Positions 34,510-42,852 of a DNA stretch of 64,000 bases are shown here, piece by piece. A program made the position numbers and the translations under genes. The stretch spans positions 1 to 64,000 of the forward strand of contig CADBDH010000021.1 in assembly GCA_902793405.1 (NCBI GenBank). The letters are read 5' to 3'. Under the pieces are notes generated by a model, which was not told the origin of the DNA, did not search any database, and was given only the letters and a program-made list of their open reading frames with translations. This stretch comes from an uncultured Bacteroidales bacterium (GTDB lineage: Bacteria; Bacteroidota; Bacteroidia; Bacteroidales; Muribaculaceae). Position 1 is the stretch's first letter. Every line of letters starts with the position of its first letter.

Positions 34510-34686
34510 ATTATCTTCTTTTTTAGTTGTAAGTTTTAAGTCGTAAGTTTTAAGTATGAATAGTATCGCCTGAGAACTGTATCGTCATGAGGTAATATTA
34601 CTTAAAACCAAAAACTTAAAACTAAAAACTGATTAATCTTACTTCACGATGATTTCGCAGATAGAAACGCGGTTCCAGCTCAGTTC
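34510..34686. repeat. 177-bp inverted repeat, copy at the susC-susD junction of locus A
   Basis: It covers the last codons of susC A and the whole susC-susD gap. In gene orientation it matches 42675-42852 with, by eye, one substitution (CTC versus TTT context in CAGTTYTCAGG) and one single-base indel just after the stop. Inside it, heptamers AGTTTTA/AGTTTTT and, 45 bases on, ACTTAAA/ACTTACG form an imperfect long stem-loop. Confidence 0.85.
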
Positions 34687-37600
34687 ATCAAACATTTCGC
34701 TGATGCCCTGACCCTGGGCGTTGATGCGCTTGGCATCGATGCCATACTTCTTCACGAGCATATCCTTCACGCTGGCGGCACGGCCGTTGGCAAGGGTAAT
34801 GTTGCGCTCGATGGGACCGTCCTTGGAGGCGTAACCGTTGATGGTGCAGGTAGCCTCGGGATGGCTCTTCATGTAAGCGGCGATGCGCTCAACGTTGGGC
34901 TGCTGGTCGGCATATACTGCCATCGAGTTGATGGGGAAGTGAACCAGGATGGTCATGTACTGCAATGACTTGTCGATCATGCCGATCTTGCTCTTCTGGC
35001 AATCGTTCAGGTCCTTCTGGAGCTGACTGTTGCGGTTGTTGGCAGCGTTGAGCTGGTTCTGCAGCTCGGCGATGCGGGCATTGTAAGCGCTCTCGGCATT
35101 AGCGAGCTGTGAGCGCAGGTCATTGATCTGAGCGTTCAGGAGACCATTGTCGCCAGGAGCGGCGGTAACGGCAGCACTGCGGCTGGTGCCGAAGGTCACT
35201 TGCAGACCCACCGACCAAGTGCGGTTGATGGGATAGGTGCGGCCCCAGGTACCGTAACCCAGAGAACCCTGACCGGCGTTCATCTCGGGGTCGATGGGGA
35301 GCTTGCCGCTGCCCTTGTGGAGCAGACACAGGTTGTTCACACTACCGTAAACACGCAGCTTGTCGATAAAGGCCTTGCGGGTCAGGTTCTCGGGCAGGGT
35401 GTAACCCAGCGTGATGTTCTTGAGGCGCAGGTAGCTCATGTCGACGAGGTACTTGGTCTGGGGATAGTAGTTGTGGCAGCCACCCTCACCCGAGAGGCCT
35501 ACCACGTTACCAGCGAACTCGTTGCCGGGGAACAGGCAGGGGAAGTCGTTGTCCTCGCTGATGTTCACGACACCGTTCTCGGGATCATAGATATTGTACT
35601 TGGTCTGGTTGGCAAAGATAGCCAAGTCGGCCGAACGCATCATCGGGAAGACGAAGGCTGACTGGGTCCACATGTCGCGCTTGCCCACACCCTGGAAGAA
35701 GACGTCAAGGTCAAAACCCTTGAAGTTGCCACCAACGTGGAAGCTGTACTCATAGCGAGGCATCATGTTACCGATGACCTTGAGGTCACCATGGTCTTCC
35801 TCGGTGCCCTTGCCGCCGTCAATCACGCCGTCACCGTTCAGGTCCTTGTACTTGATGTCACCAGGGCCGAAGACGAAGGTCTGGGTCTGGATGCCGGTCT
35901 GGTCGGCAACGCCGGGAGCATAGATCCACGAGCCGTCGTCATTCTTGCCGGTGAAGTCACGCTCGGTAAAGTAGCGGTCGGTCTCGAAGCCCCAGATGTC
36001 ACCCCAGGTCATATCCTTGTAGGCATAAGCACTGTTGCAGGGGTAGCCAATCAGGTGCGAATCGTTGTTCCACTTGGTCACCTTGGTCTTGGCATCACCC
36101 ACGCTGGCGCTGAAGTAAGCACCGAAGTCCTTGTTGAACTGCTTGCGCAGGTCCAGAGTAGCTTCCCAACCACGGGTACGGAGCTCACCGTTGTTGGTCA
36201 CAGGAGCGGCAGCACCCACTGCGGGAGGCAGTGCGGTACCAGGACCCAGCATGTCGCTGGTGGTGCGCTGATACCAGTCAAAGCCCAGGGTGAGGATATC
36301 ACCGAACAGACCCAGGTCGATACCGGCGTCCATGGTGGTGATGCGCTCCCAGGTCAGCGAGGAGTTCACCCATTTGGGCAGACCCAGCTCGGTCACCTTG
36401 GCACCATTCTCGTTGAGCCAATAGATGCTGCCCTGAGCAATGGGGCTGATGAGCGACTGGAACTGGTTCTCACCGACGGCCTCGTTACCGATGGTACCGT
36501 AAGAGAAACGCAGCTTACCGTTGTCCACGATGTGGCGCAGGCGGTCCCAGTACTTCTCCTGGGTGAAGCGGTAACCTACCGAGCCCGAGGGGAAGAATGC
36601 CCAGTGGTCATTCACGGGGAAGCTCGACGAACCGTCGTAGCGGCCGTTCAACTCGAGCAGGTAGATGCCCTTGTAGTCATAATTGATACGGCCAAAGTAG
36701 CCGGCGGTAGCCTTGTCAAAGGTGCTGCTGTTGATGTTCCACTTGGTCTGGTCACCATAGGTCAGCGCCATCTCGGGATAGGCCTCGCTATAGAGCTGGG
36801 GCCTGTAGGCATAAAAGTAGTCGCTGGTGTAGTTGTCACCGTTGACACCCACCATGATGTTGAAGTTGTGGGCGTCGTTGAAGCTCTTGTTCCAGTTCAA
36901 GGTGGCGTTTGCAGCCCACTTGTTGCTCTTGCTGTTGTCGCGCCAGGCGTTGGTGTTACCGTCGTTCACGATCCACTGGGGAGTTACACCGCTCCAGTTG
37001 TAGCCATAGACGGTGTGGTCACTCGAACCGCTGTTCATGTTACCGATCTCATAGGTGAAGTCGGCATTCAAGGTCAGGTCCTTGGTGATGTGTACCGTGG
37101 TGAAGGCGGTCATGCTCAGGCGGTCCATCGTCACGTTCTTGCGGGCAGCCTGCTTCTGCATGGCGATTACGCGGAAGTCGAGCTGCTCACCCGTGGTGGG
37201 ATCGGCAATCGTGCCGCTGGGGATAAAGAACGAACCCCAGCGCCAGATGTACTGGTACATGTTGTTCCAGGTATCGGCGCGTGAGAAGTGGCGGCGCGAG
37301 AAGTTGATGCGGGTACCAACGGTCAACCAGTCGGTCAAGTCGGTCGAGATGTTGGCAGCGGCATTGTAGCGCTTACGCATAGCGGGATTCCACTTCATGT
37401 TGTCCTCCTTGTAGTTGTAACCGAAGGACAGGTAGTAGGTGGTGCGGTTGCTGGCACCGCGAACCGACACGTTGTGGCCCTGAGAGGGTGCAGCGTGGTT
37501 GTACCAGATGTTCTGGATGTCATAGTCGGCATAGTACATGGGCTGGCTGCCGACGAAGCGGTAGTCACCCACATCACCGTCGCTTGCCCAGGGGCGCATC

Positions 37601-38559
37601 ACGCCGTAGCCGATCTTCTTGCCACCGTTCTGCTTCTGCCATGCCTCGGCATAGGGCAGCAGCTGGTCGAAGTACATACCGAAGAGCTCGACAGCATCCG
37701 AACCCTCACGCTTCTTGGCCATGATGGCCGACTTCAACTGGGTGGGAACATCGGGAAAATCAGGCAGGTAGGTGGGATCGTCCCAACCGAAGTTGTTGGT
37801 GTAGGTCACCGTGGCGCGCTCACCCTTCTGGCCCTTCTTGGTGGTGATCAACAGCACACCAAAGGCGGCACGGGTACCGTAGATCGATGACGAAGCAGCG
37901 TCCTTCAATACCGATACCGATGCGATGTCGTTGCCGTTGAGCAGCTGCAATCCGTCCATATCGCTCACCACGCCGTCGATGACGATCATGGGCTGCGAGT
38001 TCTGGTCGTTGCTCAGCGTACCCACGCCACGGATGCGCATCGTGGGATTGCCGTCGATGTCACCGCTGGCGTTGATGATGCTCAAGCCGGGAACGGCGCC
38101 CTGCAAGGCGCGCGACACGTCCTGCTCGGGACGCGAGTTGAAGGTCTTATCGACATCCACTGTCGATACGGCACCGGTCAGGTTCACCTTCTTCTGGGTA
38201 CCATAACCCACAACAACGACCTCGTCCAGGAGGGCGTTATCCTCGGCCATAACGACGCGCATGCCCGCAGTAGCGCGGGTTTCTACCGTCTTGTAGCCGA
38301 TGAACGAAATCTGGAGCTTGGCATTGACGCCAGCCCGCAACGAGAAGTTACCGTCCACATCGGTCGATGTGCCACGGGTCGTTCCAACCTCGACAACGCT
38401 CGCGCCGATGACGGGTTCTCCCTTCTCATCGACAACGCGGCCTGTCACAATGCTGGTGGCGGTACTTGCCGTCACCTGGGGCGCAGGGGCTGCCTGGGCC
38501 TGATAACCAGAGCCACACAGCATCAGCAATGCGCCCAAAAGAGCTAAATGTCTTTTCAT
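34639..38559 (-). CDS. SusC-type TonB-linked transporter fused to coiled coil and OmpA-like domain, locus A
   Basis: 1306 residues from the ATG at 38559; a GTG two codons earlier is in frame. Signal peptide MKRHLALLGALLMLCGSGYQ. Carboxypeptidase-regulatory-like domain (VTGRVVDEKGEPVIGASVVE). Plug with DEVVVVGYGTQKKVNLTGAV and VSVLKDAASSSIYGTRAAFG. The barrel ends at TWSVGLQVTFG. About 180 extra residues follow: a heptad-rich coiled coil (LNAQINDLRSQLANAESAYN, IAELQNQLNAANNRNSQLQK), then an OmpA-like domain (YMTILVHFPINSMAVYADQQ, INGYASKDG, ANGRAASVKDMLVKKYG, SWNRVSICEIIVK). Ordinary SusC proteins end at the last barrel strand, so the tail should lie in the periplasm and could bind peptidoglycan. 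The Arg of the OmpA diaminopimelate pocket is kept (GRAASV), but the usual Asp is Ser (GYAS). Confidence 0.9.
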   Translation of the reverse strand: MKRHLALLGALLMLCGSGYQAQAAPAPQVTASTATSIVTGRVVDEKGEPVIGASVVEVGTTRGTSTDVDGNFSLRAGVNAKLQISFIGYKTVETRATAGMRVVMAEDNALLDEVVVVGYGTQKKVNLTGAVSTVDVDKTFNSRPEQDVSRALQGAVPGLSIINASGDIDGNPTMRIRGVGTLSNDQNSQPMIVIDGVVSDMDGLQLLNGNDIASVSVLKDAASSSIYGTRAAFGVLLITTKKGQKGERATVTYTNNFGWDDPTYLPDFPDVPTQLKSAIMAKKREGSDAVELFGMYFDQLLPYAEAWQKQNGGKKIGYGVMRPWASDGDVGDYRFVGSQPMYYADYDIQNIWYNHAAPSQGHNVSVRGASNRTTYYLSFGYNYKEDNMKWNPAMRKRYNAAANISTDLTDWLTVGTRINFSRRHFSRADTWNNMYQYIWRWGSFFIPSGTIADPTTGEQLDFRVIAMQKQAARKNVTMDRLSMTAFTTVHITKDLTLNADFTYEIGNMNSGSSDHTVYGYNWSGVTPQWIVNDGNTNAWRDNSKSNKWAANATLNWNKSFNDAHNFNIMVGVNGDNYTSDYFYAYRPQLYSEAYPEMALTYGDQTKWNINSSTFDKATAGYFGRINYDYKGIYLLELNGRYDGSSSFPVNDHWAFFPSGSVGYRFTQEKYWDRLRHIVDNGKLRFSYGTIGNEAVGENQFQSLISPIAQGSIYWLNENGAKVTELGLPKWVNSSLTWERITTMDAGIDLGLFGDILTLGFDWYQRTTSDMLGPGTALPPAVGAAAPVTNNGELRTRGWEATLDLRKQFNKDFGAYFSASVGDAKTKVTKWNNDSHLIGYPCNSAYAYKDMTWGDIWGFETDRYFTERDFTGKNDDGSWIYAPGVADQTGIQTQTFVFGPGDIKYKDLNGDGVIDGGKGTEEDHGDLKVIGNMMPRYEYSFHVGGNFKGFDLDVFFQGVGKRDMWTQSAFVFPMMRSADLAIFANQTKYNIYDPENGVVNISEDNDFPCLFPGNEFAGNVVGLSGEGGCHNYYPQTKYLVDMSYLRLKNITLGYTLPENLTRKAFIDKLRVYGSVNNLCLLHKGSGKLPIDPEMNAGQGSLGYGTWGRTYPINRTWSVGLQVTFGTSRSAAVTAAPGDNGLLNAQINDLRSQLANAESAYNARIAELQNQLNAANNRNSQLQKDLNDCQKSKIGMIDKSLQYMTILVHFPINSMAVYADQQPNVERIAAYMKSHPEATCTINGYASKDGPIERNITLANGRAASVKDMLVKKYGIDAKRINAQGQGISEMFDELSWNRVSICEIIVK

Positions 38560-38666
38560 AAGCACGTTTTAATTTGTTAATATTAAGTGATTAATTACTA
38601 GTTGAGTCTTTTTGCCGCTAACACACGTTGGGTGCGTTAATAAAGTTATATTTTTTTAACAAAGTG

Positions 38667-38697
38667 CAAAAGTCTTAATAATTTTTGAAACAACCAA
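38667..38697 (-). promoter_or_regulatory. Promoter of susC A
   Basis: On the minus strand, TTG (38697-38695), a 20-bp spacer and GACTTTTG (38674-38667), one mismatch in the -7 box. The leader is about 100 bases. Confidence 0.6.
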
Positions 38698-38821
38698 AAA
38701 AAACAGGCCGTATTTTACAAATACAAATGTAAAAAATCTTAAAAATTCGTCTAAAACTCGTAAATATTGCCGAAAATACTATTACTTTCAATGGGTATTC
38801 CGCATTTTTTTTACCAATTAT

Positions 38822-38852
38822 TTGGTCATGTGAATTTTTGTTTGCAAATTTG
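38822..38852 (+). promoter_or_regulatory. Promoter of susC B
   Basis: TTG (38822-38824), a 20-bp spacer and CAAATTTG (38845-38852), with the same first-base deviation in the -7 box as in loci A and C. The leader is about 130 bases. The rest of the 428-bp divergent gap is AT-rich with no other feature seen. Confidence 0.6.
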
Positions 38853-38987
38853 CCTACTTTTAAAGCCGCTTTAGCCTATGAGCCATTAGCATTTAACCCC
38901 TATTTGGTTTCGGCTAAACGGAGTATTGCGACAAAAGAAAATAAAGTCAGTTAATTTCAATTTTTTATAAACTAAAAGTAAGTGCGT

Positions 38988-41900
38988 ATGAAAAAACAAT
39001 TAGCACTGTTGGCCGCTTTGGCAATCGCCTGCGGAGCTCCCGCTGGGATGACATCACTTCCCAGCACGGGTTTCACAGCCGAGGCCCAGGCCAACAAAGT
39101 CTCTGGCGTCATACGTGACGCCCAAGGTGAGCCCCTCATCGGTGCGACCGTCAAGGTCAAGGGTACCAACCGCGGTACTGCCACCGATGTCGACGGCAAG
39201 TATTCAATCGCCGCCAACCGTGGCGACGTGCTCGTCATTTCCTACGTGGGCAGCAAGCCCATGGAGGTTACCGTGGGCAGCAGCAGCATGGATATTGACA
39301 TGGCTGCCAATGACCAGGTACTGGACGAGGTTGTTGTAACCGCACTCGGTATCCGCAAGGACAAGAAGTCGCTGGGTTATGCAGTCGACGACTTGAAGGC
39401 CGAGGAACTGATGCGCAACAAGAGCGCCAACGCCATCAACTCCCTCTCGGGTAAGATTGCTGGTGTAAACATCACCCAGTCGTCGGGTGCTGCCGGTGCC
39501 GGTGCACAGATCATCCTGCGTGGTGGTACCACGGTTTCCGAGACTCATGACTCTCAGCCGCTGTTCGTTGTCGATGGTGTCATCTACGACAACTCGGCAG
39601 GTATTGTGGGTAACTCGGCATTCGACGGTATGATGAACAGTGCCACCACCTCTTCCAACCGTGTAATGGATATCAACCCCGAGGACATCGAGAGCATGTC
39701 GGTACTGAAAGGCCCGGCTGCTGCGGCACTTTACGGCTCGATGGCTGCCAACGGTGTTGTGCTGATTACCACCAAGAAGGGTAAGGAAGGCCACACCGAG
39801 GTGAGCTTCTCGGGTAAGATGATCGCCTCGATGGTGAAGGATCTGCCCAAGACCCAGAAGGAGTTCGTTCGCGGTTACATGACCGACATGTACAACGACG
39901 CTGGCCAGTGGACCGGTCTTGACATCAAGAACGACAGCTACAACTCATGGGGTCCCAAGCAGAATGTTCCCTTCTATGACAACCTGAAGAACTTCTTCGA
40001 GACGGGTATCATCTGGGACACCAACCTGAGCGTTAGCGGTGGTACCAAGAACAACAACTTCTTCCTGAGCGGTTCATTCTACGATCAGGACGGTATTGTT
40101 CCCACCACGGGTTACACCAAGACGACCTTCCGTTTCAACGGTGAGCAGAAGGTGGGCCGCTTCACCTTCGGTGCCAACGCTGCCTACAGCAATGCCCGCA
40201 CCACCAAGACCCTGACTGGTGCCGCTCTGTACGGTTCCAGTGGTACTGGTGCCCTCTATGCAGCCTACAACTGGTCTCCCAGCGATGACATGCGTCACTA
40301 CCTCAACGAGGATGGCACACGCTATCGCATGTTCGGCGACCTGATTGAACCTGCTGAAGAGCGCGATAACCCCTACTGGATTGTCAACAAGAACAAGATG
40401 ACCGATGAAACCGAGCGTTTCACCGGCAACTTCAATGTGAAGTGGGATATCTTTGACTGGTGGTGGCTGAGCTACCGCATGGGTGTTGACTCCTATACCA
40501 CCCAGAGTAACAATACAATCGCCCCTGGCGGTGCCATCAAGAAGGTTTGGCAGAATGGTATGTGGAGTAACAACATGTACAAGTATCGCTACCTGAGCAA
40601 CAACTTGATGTCGAACTGGAATGGTCAGTTCGGTGACTTTAACATCAACCTGATGTTGGGTGGTTCGACCGACTATACCAAGAGCCGTAGCGACTATATC
40701 ATGGCTTGGAATTTCCCCACCGAACTCTATAGTGCAGAGAACGCCGAGAAAACCGCTCAGAGTTTCAAGCACCGTATCAGCCAGAAGCGTATGGTTTCGG
40801 CCTTCGGTGAATTCCGCGTTGACTGGCGCAATGCCATCTTCCTGACCGTTACCGGCCGTAATGACTGGACTTCGACCCTGCCCAAGAATAACCGTAGCTA
40901 CTTCTATCCCAGCGTGAGTGGCGCTATCGCCTTCACCGAGCTCTTCCGTGAGAGCCTGCCCGACTGGTTCTCGTTCGGTAAGATCCGTGCCAGCTGGGCA
41001 CAAGTAGGTAAGGATACCGACCCCTACGAGACCAACACCTATCTGTGGCCTGTGGGCACCTATCTCGAGGGTATCGTTGGTATGGGTAACATCTGGACCC
41101 GTGGTAATTCCTATATGAAGCCTGAGCGCACCCGCTCGACCGAGGTCGGTCTTGAGTTGCGTTTCATCCAGAACCGCTTGAAATTTGATGCTGCTTACTA
41201 TACCAACAATTCTTATGACATGATCTTGTCGCCGCGCGGACCTCAGTCGACCGGTTACATCTTCTGCTCATTGAACTCTGGTAACATCTATAACAAGGGT
41301 ATTGAGTTGAGCCTGAGCGGTACTCCCATCCAGCATGAGAACTTCACTTGGGAAACCGGTATCAACTTCTTCGGCAACCGTGGCACCGTGGGCGAACTGG
41401 TTAACGGTATCGACGTTATGTACCTGACCGACGTGCAGTATGGTGGCGCCAAGGCTGCCAGCTACAACCATGGTAACTTTATGGGTATTGACGGTACCAA
41501 GTGGAACCGCAATGCCGAGGGCAAGCTCATCCTTGACAAGAACGGCTTCCCCACCACCGACGGCAAGGCCTATGAGGTCGGCGACCGTGAGGCCAAGTGG
41601 CAGGGTGGTTTCAACAACACCTTCACCTTCTTCAAGAACTGGACCTTCAACATGTTGTGGGAGTTCCGCTATGGTGGCGACGTCTTCAACGGTACCAAGT
41701 ATGCTATGTCGATGTCTGGTGTAAGCCAACTCAGCGCTGACTGGCGCAACCAGAGCCTCACGATCGAAGGTGTGGATAGCGAAGGCAATCCCGTTACCAA
41801 CACTTGGGAGGCTGACGAGAACTATACCTTCAACGGCAACGAGACCAGTGGTTACAACATCATCAAGAACTACTACACCGGTGCTTACAACTACGAGGTT

Positions 41901-42722
41901 CGCAACTGGATCACCAGCGTGAAGAGCCTGCGTCTGCGCACCATCTCGCTGACCTATGATGTTCCCCGTAGCGTCCTGGCCCGCATCAAGTACATCAAGC
42001 GTGCTGCTATCACTGCATCGGCCAACAACCTGCTGCTGTTCACCAACTACGACGGTGATCCCGAGGTAGCTGCTTCGGGTGCCGGTATCGGTGGTTCGTC
42101 TTCGGTAGGCTTTGACTACTGCGGTGTTCCCGCTACCCGCTCCTATGCTGTAGGTGTCAACCTGGTATTCGGTACCGACGATGCTGCTCCCGCTCGCGTC
42201 AACAACATCGAACTCGACAACCTGAACGGCCAGATCAATGACCTGCGCAACCAGCTTGCCAACGCTCAGAACGCCAGCAACGCCCGCATTGCACAGCTCG
42301 AGAACGACCTCGCTGCTGCCAACAAGGCCCTGGCCAACTGCCGCAACGACCTGAATGCTGCCAAGAACGCCGCTCCCAAGGTGGTTGACAACAGCAAGCA
42401 GTTCATGAACGTGCTCGTTCACTTCCCCGTGAACAAGACCGCTATCACCGCCGACCAGCGCGCCAATGTTGAGCGTGTTGCCGCTTACCTGAAGAGCCAT
42501 CCCGAGGCTACCTGCACCATCAACGGTTATGCTTCGCCCGAGGGCAACCAGGAGAACAACATCAAGCTCGCTAACGGCCGTGCCGCTAGCGTGAAGGACA
42601 TGCTCGTCAAGAAGTATGGTATCGCTGCCAACCGCATCAATGCCAAGGGTCAGGGTATCAGCAACATGTTTGACGAACTGAGCTGGAACCGCGTTTCTAT
42701 CTGCGAAATCATCGTGAAGTAA
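38988..42722 (+). CDS. SusC-type TonB-linked transporter fused to coiled coil and OmpA-like domain, locus B
   Basis: 1244 residues from the ATG at 38988 (an in-frame GTG lies two codons upstream). The signal peptide region is MKKQLALLAALAIACGAPAG. Carboxypeptidase-regulatory-like domain (SGVIRDAQGEPLIGATVKVK). Plug with DEVVVTALGIRKDKKSLGYA and SMSVLKGPAAAALYGSMAAN. The barrel ends at YAVGVNLVFG. A tail of about 185 residues follows: coiled coil (LDNLNGQINDLRNQLANAQN, IAQLENDLAAANKALANCRN) and an OmpA-like domain (FMNVLVHFPVNKTAITADQR, GYASPEGNQENNIKLANGRA). The tail is nearly the same as in locus C, while plug and barrel differ much more. Divergent from locus A; susD B follows after 130 bp. 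Ligand unknown. Confidence 0.9.
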   Translation: MKKQLALLAALAIACGAPAGMTSLPSTGFTAEAQANKVSGVIRDAQGEPLIGATVKVKGTNRGTATDVDGKYSIAANRGDVLVISYVGSKPMEVTVGSSSMDIDMAANDQVLDEVVVTALGIRKDKKSLGYAVDDLKAEELMRNKSANAINSLSGKIAGVNITQSSGAAGAGAQIILRGGTTVSETHDSQPLFVVDGVIYDNSAGIVGNSAFDGMMNSATTSSNRVMDINPEDIESMSVLKGPAAAALYGSMAANGVVLITTKKGKEGHTEVSFSGKMIASMVKDLPKTQKEFVRGYMTDMYNDAGQWTGLDIKNDSYNSWGPKQNVPFYDNLKNFFETGIIWDTNLSVSGGTKNNNFFLSGSFYDQDGIVPTTGYTKTTFRFNGEQKVGRFTFGANAAYSNARTTKTLTGAALYGSSGTGALYAAYNWSPSDDMRHYLNEDGTRYRMFGDLIEPAEERDNPYWIVNKNKMTDETERFTGNFNVKWDIFDWWWLSYRMGVDSYTTQSNNTIAPGGAIKKVWQNGMWSNNMYKYRYLSNNLMSNWNGQFGDFNINLMLGGSTDYTKSRSDYIMAWNFPTELYSAENAEKTAQSFKHRISQKRMVSAFGEFRVDWRNAIFLTVTGRNDWTSTLPKNNRSYFYPSVSGAIAFTELFRESLPDWFSFGKIRASWAQVGKDTDPYETNTYLWPVGTYLEGIVGMGNIWTRGNSYMKPERTRSTEVGLELRFIQNRLKFDAAYYTNNSYDMILSPRGPQSTGYIFCSLNSGNIYNKGIELSLSGTPIQHENFTWETGINFFGNRGTVGELVNGIDVMYLTDVQYGGAKAASYNHGNFMGIDGTKWNRNAEGKLILDKNGFPTTDGKAYEVGDREAKWQGGFNNTFTFFKNWTFNMLWEFRYGGDVFNGTKYAMSMSGVSQLSADWRNQSLTIEGVDSEGNPVTNTWEADENYTFNGNETSGYNIIKNYYTGAYNYEVRNWITSVKSLRLRTISLTYDVPRSVLARIKYIKRAAITASANNLLLFTNYDGDPEVAASGAGIGGSSSVGFDYCGVPATRSYAVGVNLVFGTDDAAPARVNNIELDNLNGQINDLRNQLANAQNASNARIAQLENDLAAANKALANCRNDLNAAKNAAPKVVDNSKQFMNVLVHFPVNKTAITADQRANVERVAAYLKSHPEATCTINGYASPEGNQENNIKLANGRAASVKDMLVKKYGIAANRINAKGQGISNMFDELSWNRVSICEIIVK

Positions 42723-42852
42723 GGATTAATCAGTTTTTAGTTTTAAGTTTTTGGTTTTAAGTAATATTACCTCATGACGATACAGTTTTCAGGCGATACT
42801 ATTCATACTTAAAACTTACGACTTAAAACTTACAACTAAAAAAGAAGATAAT
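42675..42852. repeat. 177-bp inverted repeat, copy at the susC-susD junction of locus B
   Basis: Inverse partner of 34510-34686, about 8 kb away; the longer by one base (GG after the stop codon). The gap part holds a heptamer stem-loop: AGTTTTT, AGTTTTA, AGTTTTT, GGTTTTA on one arm and ACTTAAA, ACTTACG, ACTTAAA, ACTTACA on the other. Confidence 0.85.

Noticed and set aside
35737-37284. 515-codon plus-strand ORF opposite susC A
   Set aside because: Shadow of the SusC barrel; composition is low in complexity with no recognisable motif.
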